Translations under genes and position numbers: made by a program
Shown here: in pieces, positions 28,435-38,068 of the stretch
How the letters are laid out: every line of letters begins with the position of its first letter
How positions within the stretch are numbered: the first letter of the stretch is position 1
Notes under the pieces: generated by a model
The model's input: the letters and a program-made list of their open reading frames with translations, nothing else
The model's database searches: none
What the model was told of the DNA's origin: nothing
Source of the DNA: Holophaga sp.
GTDB taxonomy: Bacteria; Acidobacteriota; Holophagae; Holophagales; Holophagaceae
DNA length: 64,000 bases
NCBI GenBank assembly: GCA_016715205.1
Contig: JADKBC010000004.1
Span: 1-64,000 of the forward strand
Direction: 5' to 3'

Positions 28435-29178
28435 TCAGACGGTTGCCTGGGCCTGTCCGATCAGTTTCTGGAATTTGGCAGGATCCAAACTGGCGCCGCC
28501 CACCAGGCCACCCGACACAAAGGGCACCGCAAGGATCCCGTCGAAGTTCTCAGGGGTCACGCTACCGCCGTATTGGATGGGGATGTCCAGGCCACGGTCG
28601 TGCCAGAGGTGCCACAACTCATCATGAATAAAGGCGTGGACTTCTTCGATCTGCACGGGCTCGGCCACGCGGCCGGTGCCAATGGCCCACACGGGTTCGT
28701 AGGCCAGGACCAAAGGACCTGGGCCTGTCACCTTCAGCACCTCCAACTGCTTGTGCAGCACGTCCAGGGTGAAGCCTGCGTCGCGCTGAGTAAGGGTTTC
28801 ACCGATGCAGAGCACGGGCATCAATTCGCATTCCCAGGCGGACTTGAGTTTCTTGACTAGGTTTTCGTCGGTTTCGCCAAAGATGTGGCGGCGTTCGCTA
28901 TGGCCCAGGATCACACCATGGCAACCCGCATCCTTCACCTGGGACATGGAAATCTCACCGGTGAACGCGCCCTTGGGTTCGAAGTAGGCGTTCTGCGCAT
29001 AGACCTGCACGCTGCTGCCCGCAAGGAGGGCCGAGACCTGATGGAGGAGTGTGGCGGGTGGTGCAATGCCCGCTTCACAACCAGCCTTAGGGGTGTAGCC
29101 GGCCTTGAAGGCCTGACAGAAGGCGGCTGCCTCCTGGGACAGCAGGTTCATTTTCCAGTTGGCGATAACGATCTTCAT
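28435..29178 (-). CDS. tpiA: Triosephosphate isomerase
   Basis: The 247-residue protein starts MKIVIANWKMN and has the catalytic His loop ILGHSERR, the catalytic glutamate in AYEPVWAIGTG, and GGSVTPEN for phosphate binding. A GTG four codons earlier, one base after the pgk stop, is the alternative start, but the family begins at the ATG. It interconverts dihydroxyacetone phosphate and glyceraldehyde 3-phosphate in glycolysis. It follows pgk as one operon. Confidence 0.97.
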   Translation of the reverse strand: MKIVIANWKMNLLSQEAAAFCQAFKAGYTPKAGCEAGIAPPATLLHQVSALLAGSSVQVYAQNAYFEPKGAFTGEISMSQVKDAGCHGVILGHSERRHIFGETDENLVKKLKSAWECELMPVLCIGETLTQRDAGFTLDVLHKQLEVLKVTGPGPLVLAYEPVWAIGTGRVAEPVQIEEVHAFIHDELWHLWHDRGLDIPIQYGGSVTPENFDGILAVPFVSGGLVGGASLDPAKFQKLIGQAQATV

Positions 29179-29191
29179 GGGATTGTCCACC

Positions 29192-30388
29192 TCAAATGGC
29201 CAGGGCTGCGACGCCCGGAAGTTCCAGGCCGCTCAGGAATTCCAGGCTGGCGCCGCCACCGGTGGATACGTGGCTCATGCGAGCCGTGACGCCCGCCTTG
29301 TTGGCGGCACTCACGCTGTCACCGCCGCCCACCACCACAAAGCAACCCTTGTCAGCGGCTTCGGCCATTTCATCGGCGATGGCCAGGGTGCCGGCCGCAA
29401 AGCAATCCATTTCAAACACGCCCATGGGGCCGTTCCAGACAATGGTTTTGGCATTGCGGATTTCCTGGGCGAAGGCTGCCACCGTCTCAGGGCCAATATC
29501 CAAACCCATTTGGCCATCTGGAATGGCCTGGTCCTGGGTGATGGCGCATTCGGCATCAGGCTTGATTTCGCTGGCGGTGACATGGTCGAGAGGTAACACG
29601 AGGCGGGTGCCCTTGGCGGTGGCTTCCGTAAGCAGTTCCTTGGCCAGCTCCAGCTTGTCTTCTTCGCAAAGACTCTTGCCAATGGCGATACCCTGGGCCT
29701 TCAGCAGCGTGTAGCTCATGGCGCCGCCGATGAGGATGGCGTCAGCCATGCCGATGAAGCGGCGAATGAGATCGATCTTGTCGGAGACCTTGGCGCCGCC
29801 CATGACCGCCACCAGAGGCTTTTCCGGGTGGTGCAGCACTTTGCCCAGAGCCTTCAGCTCCTTCTCCATGAGGAATCCGGCAGCGGTGCGGTCCTTGGGA
29901 AAATGGGACACCATGCCTGCCACGGAGGCATGGGCACGGTGGGCGCTGCCAAAGGCGTCGTCCACGTAGGTATCCGCGAGACGCGCCAGGGCCTCGCAGA
30001 ATTCGGGCTTGTTCTTGGTCTCACCTTTATCGAAGCGAAGGTTTTCCAGCAAAAGAACCTGGCCGGGCTTCATCGCCTTAGCTTCGGCTTCCACCGCTTC
30101 GCCGATGATGCCGCTGGCCAGCTTGGCGTCGAAACCGTTCTCGCGCAGCCATGCGGCCACGGGCGCCATGCTATACGCCTGTTCAAACCCGATGCCTTCG
30201 GGACGGCCCATGTGACTGCACATCACCACGGAGGCACCGCCTTCCAGCAGGTGCTTGAGCGTAGGCAGGGTTTCGCGGATACGGGTGGCATCCTTGATCA
30301 CGCCCTCTTTGATGGGCACGTTGAGATCGGCGCGCAGAAAGACTCGGTGACCCTGTACGTTCAGGTCCTTGAGTGATCGAAATCCCAT
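29192..30388 (-). CDS. pgk: Phosphoglycerate kinase
   Basis: The 398-residue protein starts at an ATG preceded by GGAGG with five bases between, although the frame stays open further upstream. It has VFLRADLNVP, the substrate region CSHMGRPEG, GGAKVSDKI, WNGPMGVFE and VVGGGDSVSA, all standard for Pgk. It makes ATP from 1,3-bisphosphoglycerate. tpiA follows with a 13-base gap. Confidence 0.97.
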   Translation of the reverse strand: MGFRSLKDLNVQGHRVFLRADLNVPIKEGVIKDATRIRETLPTLKHLLEGGASVVMCSHMGRPEGIGFEQAYSMAPVAAWLRENGFDAKLASGIIGEAVEAEAKAMKPGQVLLLENLRFDKGETKNKPEFCEALARLADTYVDDAFGSAHRAHASVAGMVSHFPKDRTAAGFLMEKELKALGKVLHHPEKPLVAVMGGAKVSDKIDLIRRFIGMADAILIGGAMSYTLLKAQGIAIGKSLCEEDKLELAKELLTEATAKGTRLVLPLDHVTASEIKPDAECAITQDQAIPDGQMGLDIGPETVAAFAQEIRNAKTIVWNGPMGVFEMDCFAAGTLAIADEMAEAADKGCFVVVGGGDSVSAANKAGVTARMSHVSTGGGASLEFLSGLELPGVAALAI

Positions 30389-30438
30389 GGTGGCCTCCAT
30401 TAGCTGAACGCCCATTGTCGCATCGTAACCCTGCGAAT

Positions 30439-31167
30439 TCAGGGCTTGAATTGCAGGAATCCTATCCAACGGGGCGAGGTTTCTGCGTGAAAGGTCGCGC
30501 CTTCGTAGCTGCCGAGTTCGGTTCTGATTTCCAATCCGGCGGTCTCAGCCATGTGATGAAGCTCCGCAGGTGTGTATAGCCGTACGGATTCGATGACTTC
30601 CCTGGAAGCGCCCGAATCCAGACGCGTCAAGGTCATGCGTTTGACGATGCGCTCGCCTTCGATGGTGCGCCGACTGAGCACACGAATACCTCCGCGCTCC
30701 AGCACATCCTCGTCCACCAGGGTGCGTTTCAGATGGGCGGCATTCAGGAAATCCAGCAGAAGGATGCCCCCCGGTTGCAGCAGGCAGGTCAATTTCGCAA
30801 GCAGTTCGCGGTTCGCAGCCTCTGAAAAATAACCGAAGGGTGTAAACCACAAGGTAAGGCCTGCCAGGGACGCTGGCTTCACAGGCAGGTGGCGCATATC
30901 GCCCCGCAACAGCCAGGGGCGCAGTTCTACAGGCGCTTCACCCAGTTGGTGCACCGATAAATCTAGACCAAAGGCGAGTGGATTAGCCCGCCGCAAGGGG
31001 GCCAGGTGCCGCCCGGTGCCGCAGGCGAGATCCAGCACCGGGCCGCGCCCGAGCTCGGGCGCTGTTTCCAGCGCCGTGCGCACCGCGCGTTCAGCTTCCC
31101 CATCATCCCGATGGGCATAGAGCGCGTTGTAATCCGCGTCGAACCAATCCTTGAACCACTCGTCCAT
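30439..31167 (-). CDS. Class I SAM-dependent methyltransferase
   Basis: The 242-residue protein has the methyltransferase motif I VLDLACGTGRHLAPL, an acidic motif II position in AFGLDLS, a motif III RGDMRHLP and a LLQPGGILLLDF post-III strand. The fold is that of small-molecule or RNA methyltransferases of the UbiE/Methyltransf_25 type; the substrate cannot be told. It lies upstream of pgk on the same strand, 50 bases away, and is divergent from rbfA. Confidence 0.82.
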   Translation of the reverse strand: MDEWFKDWFDADYNALYAHRDDGEAERAVRTALETAPELGRGPVLDLACGTGRHLAPLRRANPLAFGLDLSVHQLGEAPVELRPWLLRGDMRHLPVKPASLAGLTLWFTPFGYFSEAANRELLAKLTCLLQPGGILLLDFLNAAHLKRTLVDEDVLERGGIRVLSRRTIEGERIVKRMTLTRLDSGASREVIESVRLYTPAELHHMAETAGLEIRTELGSYEGATFHAETSPRWIGFLQFKP

Positions 31168-31229
31168 ACCTGGATTGTGGCAGGGGCGACGCGCAATGAC
31201 GCTACACTGGATACCAGAAGGATTTCGCC

Positions 31230-31604
31230 ATGCTCCGCCCTGAAAAACTCGAAGACCAGGTTCAATTTTTGCTGTCCACGCTGATTCAGCGCGAAGTGCG
31301 CGATCCCGATCTCGGCTTTCTGACGCTCACCGCCGTGCGCATGACGGGTGATCGCGGCATTGCTCGGGTTTATTACACCGTGCTGGGGGAAGCTGCACAG
31401 CAGGACAAGAGTGCCAAGGCCCTGGCCCGGGCCACAGGCTTTTTGCGCACTCAACTGGCCAAGCGTCTGAAACTCAAAAAGGCTCCGGAATTGAGGTTCT
31501 TCTTCGATTCGACGCTGGAAGTGGGCAACAAGATGGAAACCCTGTTCGCAGAACTCGAACAGGAACGGGCTGCCCGCCCCGTGGTGGACGAGCAGGAACC
31601 TTGA
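31230..31604 (+). CDS. rbfA: Ribosome-binding factor A
   Basis: The 124-residue protein matches RbfA: REVRDPDLGFLTLTAVRMTGD at the N-terminal half (RDPDLGF and VRMTGD being the landmarks), ARVYYTVLG and PELRFFFDSTLEVGNKME near the end. It helps 30S maturation at 16S rRNA helix 1. An AAGGA site precedes the ATG. It overlaps truB by one base in the arrangement rbfA-truB found in many genomes. Confidence 0.93.
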   Translation: MLRPEKLEDQVQFLLSTLIQREVRDPDLGFLTLTAVRMTGDRGIARVYYTVLGEAAQQDKSAKALARATGFLRTQLAKRLKLKKAPELRFFFDSTLEVGNKMETLFAELEQERAARPVVDEQEP

Positions 31605-32500
31605 TGGTCGAATCTGGTGTTTTCCTTGTCCACAAAGAGGTGGGCGAGAGCAGCTTCGACGTGGTGCGGCGCTTCAAACATGCGGCCTATGAGGCTGGCC
31701 AAAAAAAATGGGCCCTGGGTCATGGCGGCACCCTGGATCCCTTCGCCGAAGGTCTGCTGCTGGTACTTTCGGGGCAGGCCACCCGGTTGATGGAACTGAT
31801 GCACCCGCTGCCCAAGACCTACGAAGCCAAGATCATTTGGGGTGTAGAGACCGATACCTGCGATCACCTGGGCCTCACCGTGATGGAAGGTTCGGCGGCC
31901 GCTCTGGATCCAGCGGCCTTGGACGACGCCTTGAAGGGGCTGCTCGGTTGGCAGGATCAGGTACCGCCCGCCACCTGTGCCAAAAAAATCGACGGAGAGG
32001 CGGCCTACAAAAAGGCCCATCGCGGCGAGGAAGTGATCCTGCCGCCCAGCCGCGTATTCCTGCACGAAGCCGCCTGGCTCGCCCACGATCTGCCCCATTC
32101 CAGCACCCTGCGGATCACGTGCAAGGGCGGGTATTACGTTCGCAGCCTGGCCCGGGATCTGGGGCGCCGACTCGGTTGTGGTGCCCATCTGGAGCGCCTT
32201 TCGCGGACGGCCATCGGTCCCTGGTCTGACTCAGGTTCAGGTGTCGAAACGCTGGTGCAGGGGGATGCCCTGATTCCCTGGTGCCCCAAACGCCTACTTC
32301 AGATGGACGAGGCCGATCATCTAGGGCACGGCAGGCCCATTCCCATTGGCCAGTTGGAGCTCTCCAATTGGGCTCTGCCGGAAGGTTTTCCTGTGCCGAA
32401 TCTCCCAATCCGAGGGCTGATTGGGGGAAAACTGACCGCGCTCCTGGAAGAACGGGACGGCAAACTCTGGACTGTCGCTAACCTGCGGGGCGGTATTTAG
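31604..32500 (+). CDS. truB: tRNA pseudouridine(55) synthase
   Basis: The 298-residue protein starts at the ATG of a TGATG overlap with rbfA. It has the catalytic aspartate D45 in GHGGTLDPFAEGLL, then KTYEAKIIWGVETDT and the GGYYVRSLARDLG segment of TruB. It makes pseudouridine 55 in the T-loop of tRNAs. The C-terminal extension of about 70 residues includes a PUA-like end. Confidence 0.95.
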   Translation: MVESGVFLVHKEVGESSFDVVRRFKHAAYEAGQKKWALGHGGTLDPFAEGLLLVLSGQATRLMELMHPLPKTYEAKIIWGVETDTCDHLGLTVMEGSAAALDPAALDDALKGLLGWQDQVPPATCAKKIDGEAAYKKAHRGEEVILPPSRVFLHEAAWLAHDLPHSSTLRITCKGGYYVRSLARDLGRRLGCGAHLERLSRTAIGPWSDSGSGVETLVQGDALIPWCPKRLLQMDEADHLGHGRPIPIGQLELSNWALPEGFPVPNLPIRGLIGGKLTALLEERDGKLWTVANLRGGI

Positions 32501-32556
32501 CCAGTTGCGAAATGGCTTGATCGTTTTGCCTGTGCTCAGCCGTGTGTATCAAGTTT

Positions 32557-33432
32557 CTACCGACTGCTCCAATGCAGTTTTTGCTGCAGCACCCGGAAAA
32601 AGGGCAGGGCGGGGTTCTGAAGCAGAATCACATCCCGATCGGCCTTGCGTAGTTCCACGCGATCACCTGGTTTCAGGGGGTGCTCCAACTGGCCATCCAG
32701 GGTCAGATGGGCGTCGTCGGTGTCACCGACAGTGATGCTGACGGCCAGGGAACTTGGCACCACCGTGGGCCGCAGCGTGAGGCTATGAGGACAGATGGGG
32801 GAAATGACCCAGGCATCCAAGGCGGGGTGAAGAATTGGGCCACCTGCTGACAAGGAATAGGCCGTGGAGCCCGTTGGGGTCGCGACGATCAGCCCGTCGG
32901 CCTTGATGGTGGCGGCATCAAAACCATCCACCTGAAGCCGGAATTCCATGATCCGGGCCAGGGCGCCCTTGTTCAGCACCGCATCGTTCAACACCGACTG
33001 GGTGCCCAGAATCTGGCTCCCACGGTGCAATTCGGCGTGGAGCATGCTGCGGGGCTCCGGGCGGAGGCCACCCTCGAAATAGAGTCGGATGACCTCTTCG
33101 GCTTCCTCCACCGGATGGGCCGTGAGGAAGCCCAGGGAACCCAGGTTGATTCCGAGAATGGGAGTGCCCAGGATGCCGAAGCCACGGGCGGCGGTGAGCA
33201 GGGTGCCATCGCCACCCAGGACCAGACAGAGATCAGGTCGCACAGCCAATTCAGGAACAGGAAAGGCCTGGAAACTGGCCATGGGAAGCCCCGCCGCAGC
33301 CCAGATGGCGGCCATTTCAGGGTTGCCCACCACCTCCCAGCCCCGATCCAGAAAGGGGGGCATGATGCTGCCCAGGGTGGATCCCAGCAATTCGGATTTG
33401 GTTTTGGCAACCAGGGCAAGGGTTGAGGACAT
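32557..33432 (-). CDS. nadK: NAD kinase
   Basis: The 291-residue protein has the NAD kinase motifs GGDGTLLTAAR, LGINLGSLGFLT, LNDAVLNKG, and TGSTAYSLSAGGPI. It phosphorylates NAD to NADP. I chose the ATG at 33432 because the residues before it do not fit the family and would reach across the divergent PBP start; no clear ribosome site marks either choice. Only 23 bases separate this start from the penicillin-binding protein start on the other strand. Confidence 0.93.
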   Translation of the reverse strand: MSSTLALVAKTKSELLGSTLGSIMPPFLDRGWEVVGNPEMAAIWAAAGLPMASFQAFPVPELAVRPDLCLVLGGDGTLLTAARGFGILGTPILGINLGSLGFLTAHPVEEAEEVIRLYFEGGLRPEPRSMLHAELHRGSQILGTQSVLNDAVLNKGALARIMEFRLQVDGFDAATIKADGLIVATPTGSTAYSLSAGGPILHPALDAWVISPICPHSLTLRPTVVPSSLAVSITVGDTDDAHLTLDGQLEHPLKPGDRVELRKADRDVILLQNPALPFFRVLQQKLHWSSR

Positions 33433-33455
33433 GGTCACTAGGTTAACCTGGGGGC

Positions 33456-35891
33456 ATGAGCGCCAAACCATCTCGATCTTCAAAACCATCATCCCCCAAG
33501 GGAAAACTTTGGCGATGGGTGTTCTGGGGCGGGGTGACCACCCTGATCCTGGGCCTGGGTTCCCTTGCCATCGCCTGGTCGGTCATGAGCCGGGACGCGG
33601 ATGAATTCCTGACGGTGTTCGCCCTGCGCCCGCCCAAAACCATTTCCAAGGTGCTGGATCGCAACGGCGATGTCATCGGCATCTTTGCGGAGGAGCATCG
33701 GGTGCTCATTCCCTATGGGGATATTCCCAAGGCTTTTGTCAATGCCTTGGTTTCCACCGAGGACGCCGATTTCTGGAGCCACGGTGGGGTTTCCGCCAGA
33801 GGCTTCGCCCGGGCCGGTTGGCATTTCCTGTCCAGTGGGTTCCGTCGGCGGGAAGGAGCTTCCACCCTCACCATGCAGTTGATCCGAACGGTAACGGCCA
33901 AACGTCAGAAGCGCCTGGATCGCAAGCTGAAGGAAATCATCCTGGCCCGGAAATTGGAGAAGGCCTACACCAAGAAACAGATCCTGGAGCAGTACGCCAA
34001 CGAGGTGTACTTCGGTGGCGGTCGCTATGGCATTGAAGCGGCGGCCCAGTTCTACTTTGGCAAGAGTGCCCCCCAGCTCAATGTGGAGGAGTGCGCCCTG
34101 CTGGCCGGTCTCGTGCAGAATCCGAACTGGTACAACCCGTACAACCCCGATCCAAAGGCTCGGGCCGCGGCTCGGAACCGTCGGAATATCGTGTTGCGGC
34201 GGATGGTGGAAGAGGACCATCTCAAGGAAGCTGACGCCCGCGTGCTGATGGGGCACCCCATTCGCCTGGCTCGGGAGAATGCCCAGGAAGAAGCCGTTGC
34301 CTCCTATGCCGTGGAAGAGGTCCGCAAGCATCTCTACGAAAAATACGGCCGGGACGCGGTGTTGAATGGCGGCCTGGAGGTTCACACCACCATCGACAGT
34401 GCTTGGCAGCAGGCCGCCAACGAGGCCGTGCGCAAGGGGCTCAAGGCCGTGGATCGCAAGCGGGGGTTCCGCAAGGATGCCGTGCAGTTCGTGGGCGAAC
34501 CCGACAAGGCGGTCCTGCCTGGCTGGAGCCGCTACTTTGAAGTGGGTGACAACGCCCGGGGCATCATTCTTGGATGGCAGAGCACGGGCGCCAAGGTGCG
34601 CATCGCCAAAGTGACCTTGGATGTTCCTGCCGCGGCCTTTGCCTGGGCTGGCAAGGATGTGCAGAAGCTCCTGCCCCGAGGAGCCTCACCGTTATTCCTC
34701 ATCAAGGAAACCAGTGACGATGGTTCGCCCAAGAAAATCGAACTGGACCAGGAGCCCGACGTGGAAGGCGCGTTGCTGGCTGCAGACCCTGCCACCGGCG
34801 AAATCCGCGCCATGGTGGGTGGTTACGATTTCAAGAAGAGCAAGTTCAACCGCACCTTCCAGGCGGAACGGCAGGTGGGCTCCACCATGAAGGCCTTTGT
34901 CTATGGGTGCGCGTTCACCCAGGGAAAAACCCCCGCGACCGTGGTACAGGACATTCCCACCCGCTTTACCTTTGGCAAAGACATTTACGAACCCAAAAAC
35001 TATGAAAAGGATTTCTGGGGCCCCATTTCCATATGGGAAGCCATCCGGGATTCCCGCAATGTTCCCGCGGTGCGAACCCTCGAAGAAGCGGGCATCGAGA
35101 ACGTCATGCAGTTCGCCCGCAATTGCGGGGTGGGCGGCAAGGTGCAGCCCTATCCCAGCATGGCCCTGGGTTCTTCGGATCTCACCCTTAAGGACATGGT
35201 GCGTGGCTACGGCACCTTTGCCAACGGTGGGAAACAGGCACCCCCGCTCTTCCTGATCAAAAAGATCGTGGATCGGAATGGCCGGGTGTTGGAAGCCTAC
35301 GAAGGCAAGCCTGGCGAAGAGGTGGTCGATCCCCAGAGTAATTTCCAGGTGATCCAGTGCTTGCAAGGCGTAGCTCAGCGCGGCACCGGCGCCCGTTCCA
35401 ACGAACTGGAATGGCCCACGGCGGGCAAGACCGGCACCACGGATGATCACACCGATGCCTGGTACATCGGCTTTTCCACCCGCATCGTGTGTGGCGCATG
35501 GGTGGGGCTGGACGCGAAGAAAACCATCTTTCGCCCCGGCGCCGACGGGGCCCGGGTGGCGCTGCCCATCTGGATCGAATTCATGAAGGCGACCCTTCCC
35601 AGGACTCCCAAGGAGGAGTTCCAGGCCCCGGAAGGCATGGAATGGGCTGATATTGACCGCAATACCGGTGGCATCGCCACCAGCGCCACGGAACCCGTGG
35701 ATATGGTCCGTCTGGCCTTCAAGCCCGGCAGCTTGCCGAAAACGGCCAGTACTCCCGACCTGATCCAGTCGGTGCGGGAAGCCCGACAAAAGGCTCCCGG
35801 GCAGGGCGTGGATGATCGTGCCTGGGGTTCTGCCTCCAGCCAACCACCCACGCCACCCGTGGATCCCACCGAAAAATCAGCGGGTCAGTAA
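33456..35891 (+). CDS. Class A penicillin-binding protein (PBP1A-like)
   Basis: The 811-residue protein has a cytoplasmic tail, a membrane anchor (about 22-44), a glycosyltransferase family 51 domain with catalytic E102 in STEDADFWSHGG and GASTLTMQLIR, and a transpeptidase domain with S476 (GSTMKAF), SRN and K658-TGT. Both active sites look complete, so it should polymerise and crosslink peptidoglycan. An OB-like insert of about 150 residues sits between the domains, as in PBP1A. The N-terminus is Ser/Lys-rich. A G-rich stretch almost touching the ATG is the only ribosome site. Confidence 0.94.
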   Translation: MSAKPSRSSKPSSPKGKLWRWVFWGGVTTLILGLGSLAIAWSVMSRDADEFLTVFALRPPKTISKVLDRNGDVIGIFAEEHRVLIPYGDIPKAFVNALVSTEDADFWSHGGVSARGFARAGWHFLSSGFRRREGASTLTMQLIRTVTAKRQKRLDRKLKEIILARKLEKAYTKKQILEQYANEVYFGGGRYGIEAAAQFYFGKSAPQLNVEECALLAGLVQNPNWYNPYNPDPKARAAARNRRNIVLRRMVEEDHLKEADARVLMGHPIRLARENAQEEAVASYAVEEVRKHLYEKYGRDAVLNGGLEVHTTIDSAWQQAANEAVRKGLKAVDRKRGFRKDAVQFVGEPDKAVLPGWSRYFEVGDNARGIILGWQSTGAKVRIAKVTLDVPAAAFAWAGKDVQKLLPRGASPLFLIKETSDDGSPKKIELDQEPDVEGALLAADPATGEIRAMVGGYDFKKSKFNRTFQAERQVGSTMKAFVYGCAFTQGKTPATVVQDIPTRFTFGKDIYEPKNYEKDFWGPISIWEAIRDSRNVPAVRTLEEAGIENVMQFARNCGVGGKVQPYPSMALGSSDLTLKDMVRGYGTFANGGKQAPPLFLIKKIVDRNGRVLEAYEGKPGEEVVDPQSNFQVIQCLQGVAQRGTGARSNELEWPTAGKTGTTDDHTDAWYIGFSTRIVCGAWVGLDAKKTIFRPGADGARVALPIWIEFMKATLPRTPKEEFQAPEGMEWADIDRNTGGIATSATEPVDMVRLAFKPGSLPKTASTPDLIQSVREARQKAPGQGVDDRAWGSASSQPPTPPVDPTEKSAGQ

Positions 35892-35894
35892 GGT

Positions 35895-37439
35895 CTATTT
35901 CTTTTTCTTGAAGCCGTCCACAGGTCGCTTTTCAAAGGCGGGCTTGGCGGCTTTGTTGAAGGGCTTGCGGGGGCCAAAGGCCTTATCGTCCGCCTTGCGA
36001 GGGCCGGTGGGGCGCTCCTGGAAGGGTTTGCGAGGGCGTTCATCCCGGGCCGTGGTGTTCTCGAACCGAGGCTCCTGGCGGGGCGTGAAGGATTCAGAAA
36101 AACGGGGGCGGGCAGGCTTTTCGGTCTTGTAGGCGGCCTTTGGGGGCTCGGGGATAAAGAAGCCCGCGTGGCCATCCTTCTGAACCAAGGACAGCAGCGC
36201 AGCCACCAGTTCGGCGGCGGGCCGGGTGCTCAGGAGCTTCTTCGCCAGTTCCTGCTGGTCCGGAGCTTCAAGCGCTTCCAACTGGGCGGCTAGATGCTGC
36301 ATCCGCCCTTCGGCAATCTGCTCTTGGGTGGGTGCCGCGCGCCAATCCACCTTGAGGCCGCCCCGACGGCCCCAGGCCAGCAGGATGCGGGATTCCTTGA
36401 AGTCCACAAGGGCCAAGGATGTGCCCTTCAGCCCCGCGCGGCCCGTGCGGCCCGAACGGTGGATGTAGCTTTCCATCTGCGTGGGGATGCCCATGTGGAT
36501 GACCAGGGGCAGGGCTTCCACATCGAGGCCACGGGCGGCGACATCGGTGGCCACGAGGTAGCGCAGCTTGCCTTCCTTGAAGCTGGTCAGGATTCGGTTC
36601 CGGGTGGCCTGGGCCAGATCACCGTGCAGATGCTCGGCAGAAAGCCCAGCCTCCCGCAGCACTTCGGCCACATCCTCGGCCTGCTGCTTGCGTTTGGTGA
36701 AGATGAGGGCGCCTGTGGGCTCATCCATGAGCAGGAAATTTACCAGGGCCTTGGTGTGGAGGTGTTCGGCGGTGAGGCAGGCCGTGTGGGCGATATCCGC
36801 GTGCTGGGTGCTGCCGCCGGAGCCGCTCAGTTCCACGCGGTGGGGATTCTTAAGGAAGCGCTGGGCCAGGCTGGCGATGGGGCCGGGGAGGGTGGCGCTG
36901 AAGAGGTAGGTCTGTCGCTCCGAAGTGGCCTGGGACAGGATCTTTTCCACGTCCTCCAGGAAGCCCATGTTGAGCATCTCGTCGCATTCATCCAGCACCA
37001 CCATGGACACCTTAGAGAGATCCAGGGATTTGCGATCCAAATGGTCCATCACCCGCCCCGGCGTGCCCACGATGACCTGGGCGCCGAAGTGCAGGGCCTT
37101 GAGCTGAGGAACGTAGCTTAGGCCGCCCACCAGCAGGGCCGTGGAGAGGCGAGGGCGGACGCTTTCCAGTTCGGTGGCCACCTGTTGGGCCAGTTCACGA
37201 GTGGGCGTCAGGATGATCACCTGGGCATGGCGGTCGGAGGTCAGGCGATGCATGATCGGCAGGCCGAAGGCCAGGGTCTTGCCGCTGCCGGTGCGGCTTT
37301 GCACGAGCAGATCGCGACCTTCCAGGCCCGGTTTGAAACAGGCCGCCTGGACGGGGGTTGGGGTGGTGAAGCCGCGCTTGTCGAGGGCTTCCAGAAAGGG
37401 CTCGGCGCAGCCAAGGGCTGCGAAGGTTTGATCGGACAC
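35895..37439 (-). CDS. DEAD-box RNA helicase with DECD motif and basic tail
   Basis: The protein has the full set of DEAD-box motifs: a Q motif near FTTPTPVQ, motif I SRTGSGKT, Ia PTRELAQQ, Ib TPGR, motif II as VLDECD rather than DEAD, SAT, and HRSGRTGRAG. I start it at GTG 37439, which has GGGAG six bases upstream, giving 514 residues; a TTG 13 codons earlier has no ribosome site. The last 110 residues are Lys/Arg/Pro-rich repeats (PRKPF, GPRKA) and probably bind RNA. A role in ribosome assembly or RNA decay is likely. It converges with the PBP gene three bases apart. Confidence 0.9.
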   Translation of the reverse strand: MSDQTFAALGCAEPFLEALDKRGFTTPTPVQAACFKPGLEGRDLLVQSRTGSGKTLAFGLPIMHRLTSDRHAQVIILTPTRELAQQVATELESVRPRLSTALLVGGLSYVPQLKALHFGAQVIVGTPGRVMDHLDRKSLDLSKVSMVVLDECDEMLNMGFLEDVEKILSQATSERQTYLFSATLPGPIASLAQRFLKNPHRVELSGSGGSTQHADIAHTACLTAEHLHTKALVNFLLMDEPTGALIFTKRKQQAEDVAEVLREAGLSAEHLHGDLAQATRNRILTSFKEGKLRYLVATDVAARGLDVEALPLVIHMGIPTQMESYIHRSGRTGRAGLKGTSLALVDFKESRILLAWGRRGGLKVDWRAAPTQEQIAEGRMQHLAAQLEALEAPDQQELAKKLLSTRPAAELVAALLSLVQKDGHAGFFIPEPPKAAYKTEKPARPRFSESFTPRQEPRFENTTARDERPRKPFQERPTGPRKADDKAFGPRKPFNKAAKPAFEKRPVDGFKKKK

Positions 37440-37582
37440 GATATTCTCCCGGGGCGCTCGCCGGGGTGTGAGTGGCAATGAAAGTCGCCGTCCGGTCCTG
37501 GCCCAATCCAGCAGTATCCCATGAGTATCAAGGGAAATCCAGTGAAAATTCCACCTTGGACACTGGGCTATACTTAATATCC

Positions 37583-38068
37583 ATGATCACCCTGCTGTTA
37601 ATTCGCCATGGCATCGCCGAAGACCCCAAGCACGGTGTCTCCGATGCGGATCGTCCCCTCACCTCCGAAGGCTGGGAGAAGACCCGGGCCGCCATGGCGG
37701 GTCTGGTGAAATGCGGCTACGTGCCCACCCGGGCTGTGAGCAGCCCCTACAAGCGCGCCATGGAAACCTTGGTGTGTCTCAAGGAGGCCACCCGAGATGG
37801 ATTCCCGGTGGGCTATTGGGGCGGCTTGGTGCCCGAAGGAAACCCGCAGTTGGCAGAAGCTTGGCTTCGCGATGAATTGATTGAGGCAGACCCCTTCGAA
37901 GTGTTTGCCATCGTGAGTCATCAGCCCTTCTGCTCGGAGTTGACGCGACACCTCACAGGGCAATGGGTGGATTTCAAAAAGGCTGCCTGCACGGTCATCC
38001 ACTTCGATGGAACGACCTTTTCCTTCGGCGCACACTTTACGCCCTCTGATCTGCGGGCCAAGGCGTGA
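37583..38068 (+). CDS. sixA: Phosphohistidine phosphatase SixA family
   Basis: The 161-residue protein has the histidine phosphatase motif LLIRHGIAEDP at the N-terminus, SSPYKRAMET and the second histidine in IVSHQPF. Length and order match SixA, which removes phosphate from histidine of phosphotransfer proteins. With several histidine kinases in the window it could damp such signalling, but no partner is adjacent. I start it at the ATG that begins MITLLLIRHG; the frame is open further upstream. It ends in a GTGA overlap with the next gene. Confidence 0.86.
   Translation: MITLLLIRHGIAEDPKHGVSDADRPLTSEGWEKTRAAMAGLVKCGYVPTRAVSSPYKRAMETLVCLKEATRDGFPVGYWGGLVPEGNPQLAEAWLRDELIEADPFEVFAIVSHQPFCSELTRHLTGQWVDFKKAACTVIHFDGTTFSFGAHFTPSDLRAKA

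Noticed and set aside
32516..32552. CTTGAT...ATCAAG inverted repeat between truB and nadK as terminator
   Set aside because: Only six bases pair across a loop of about 25; it is not convincing.
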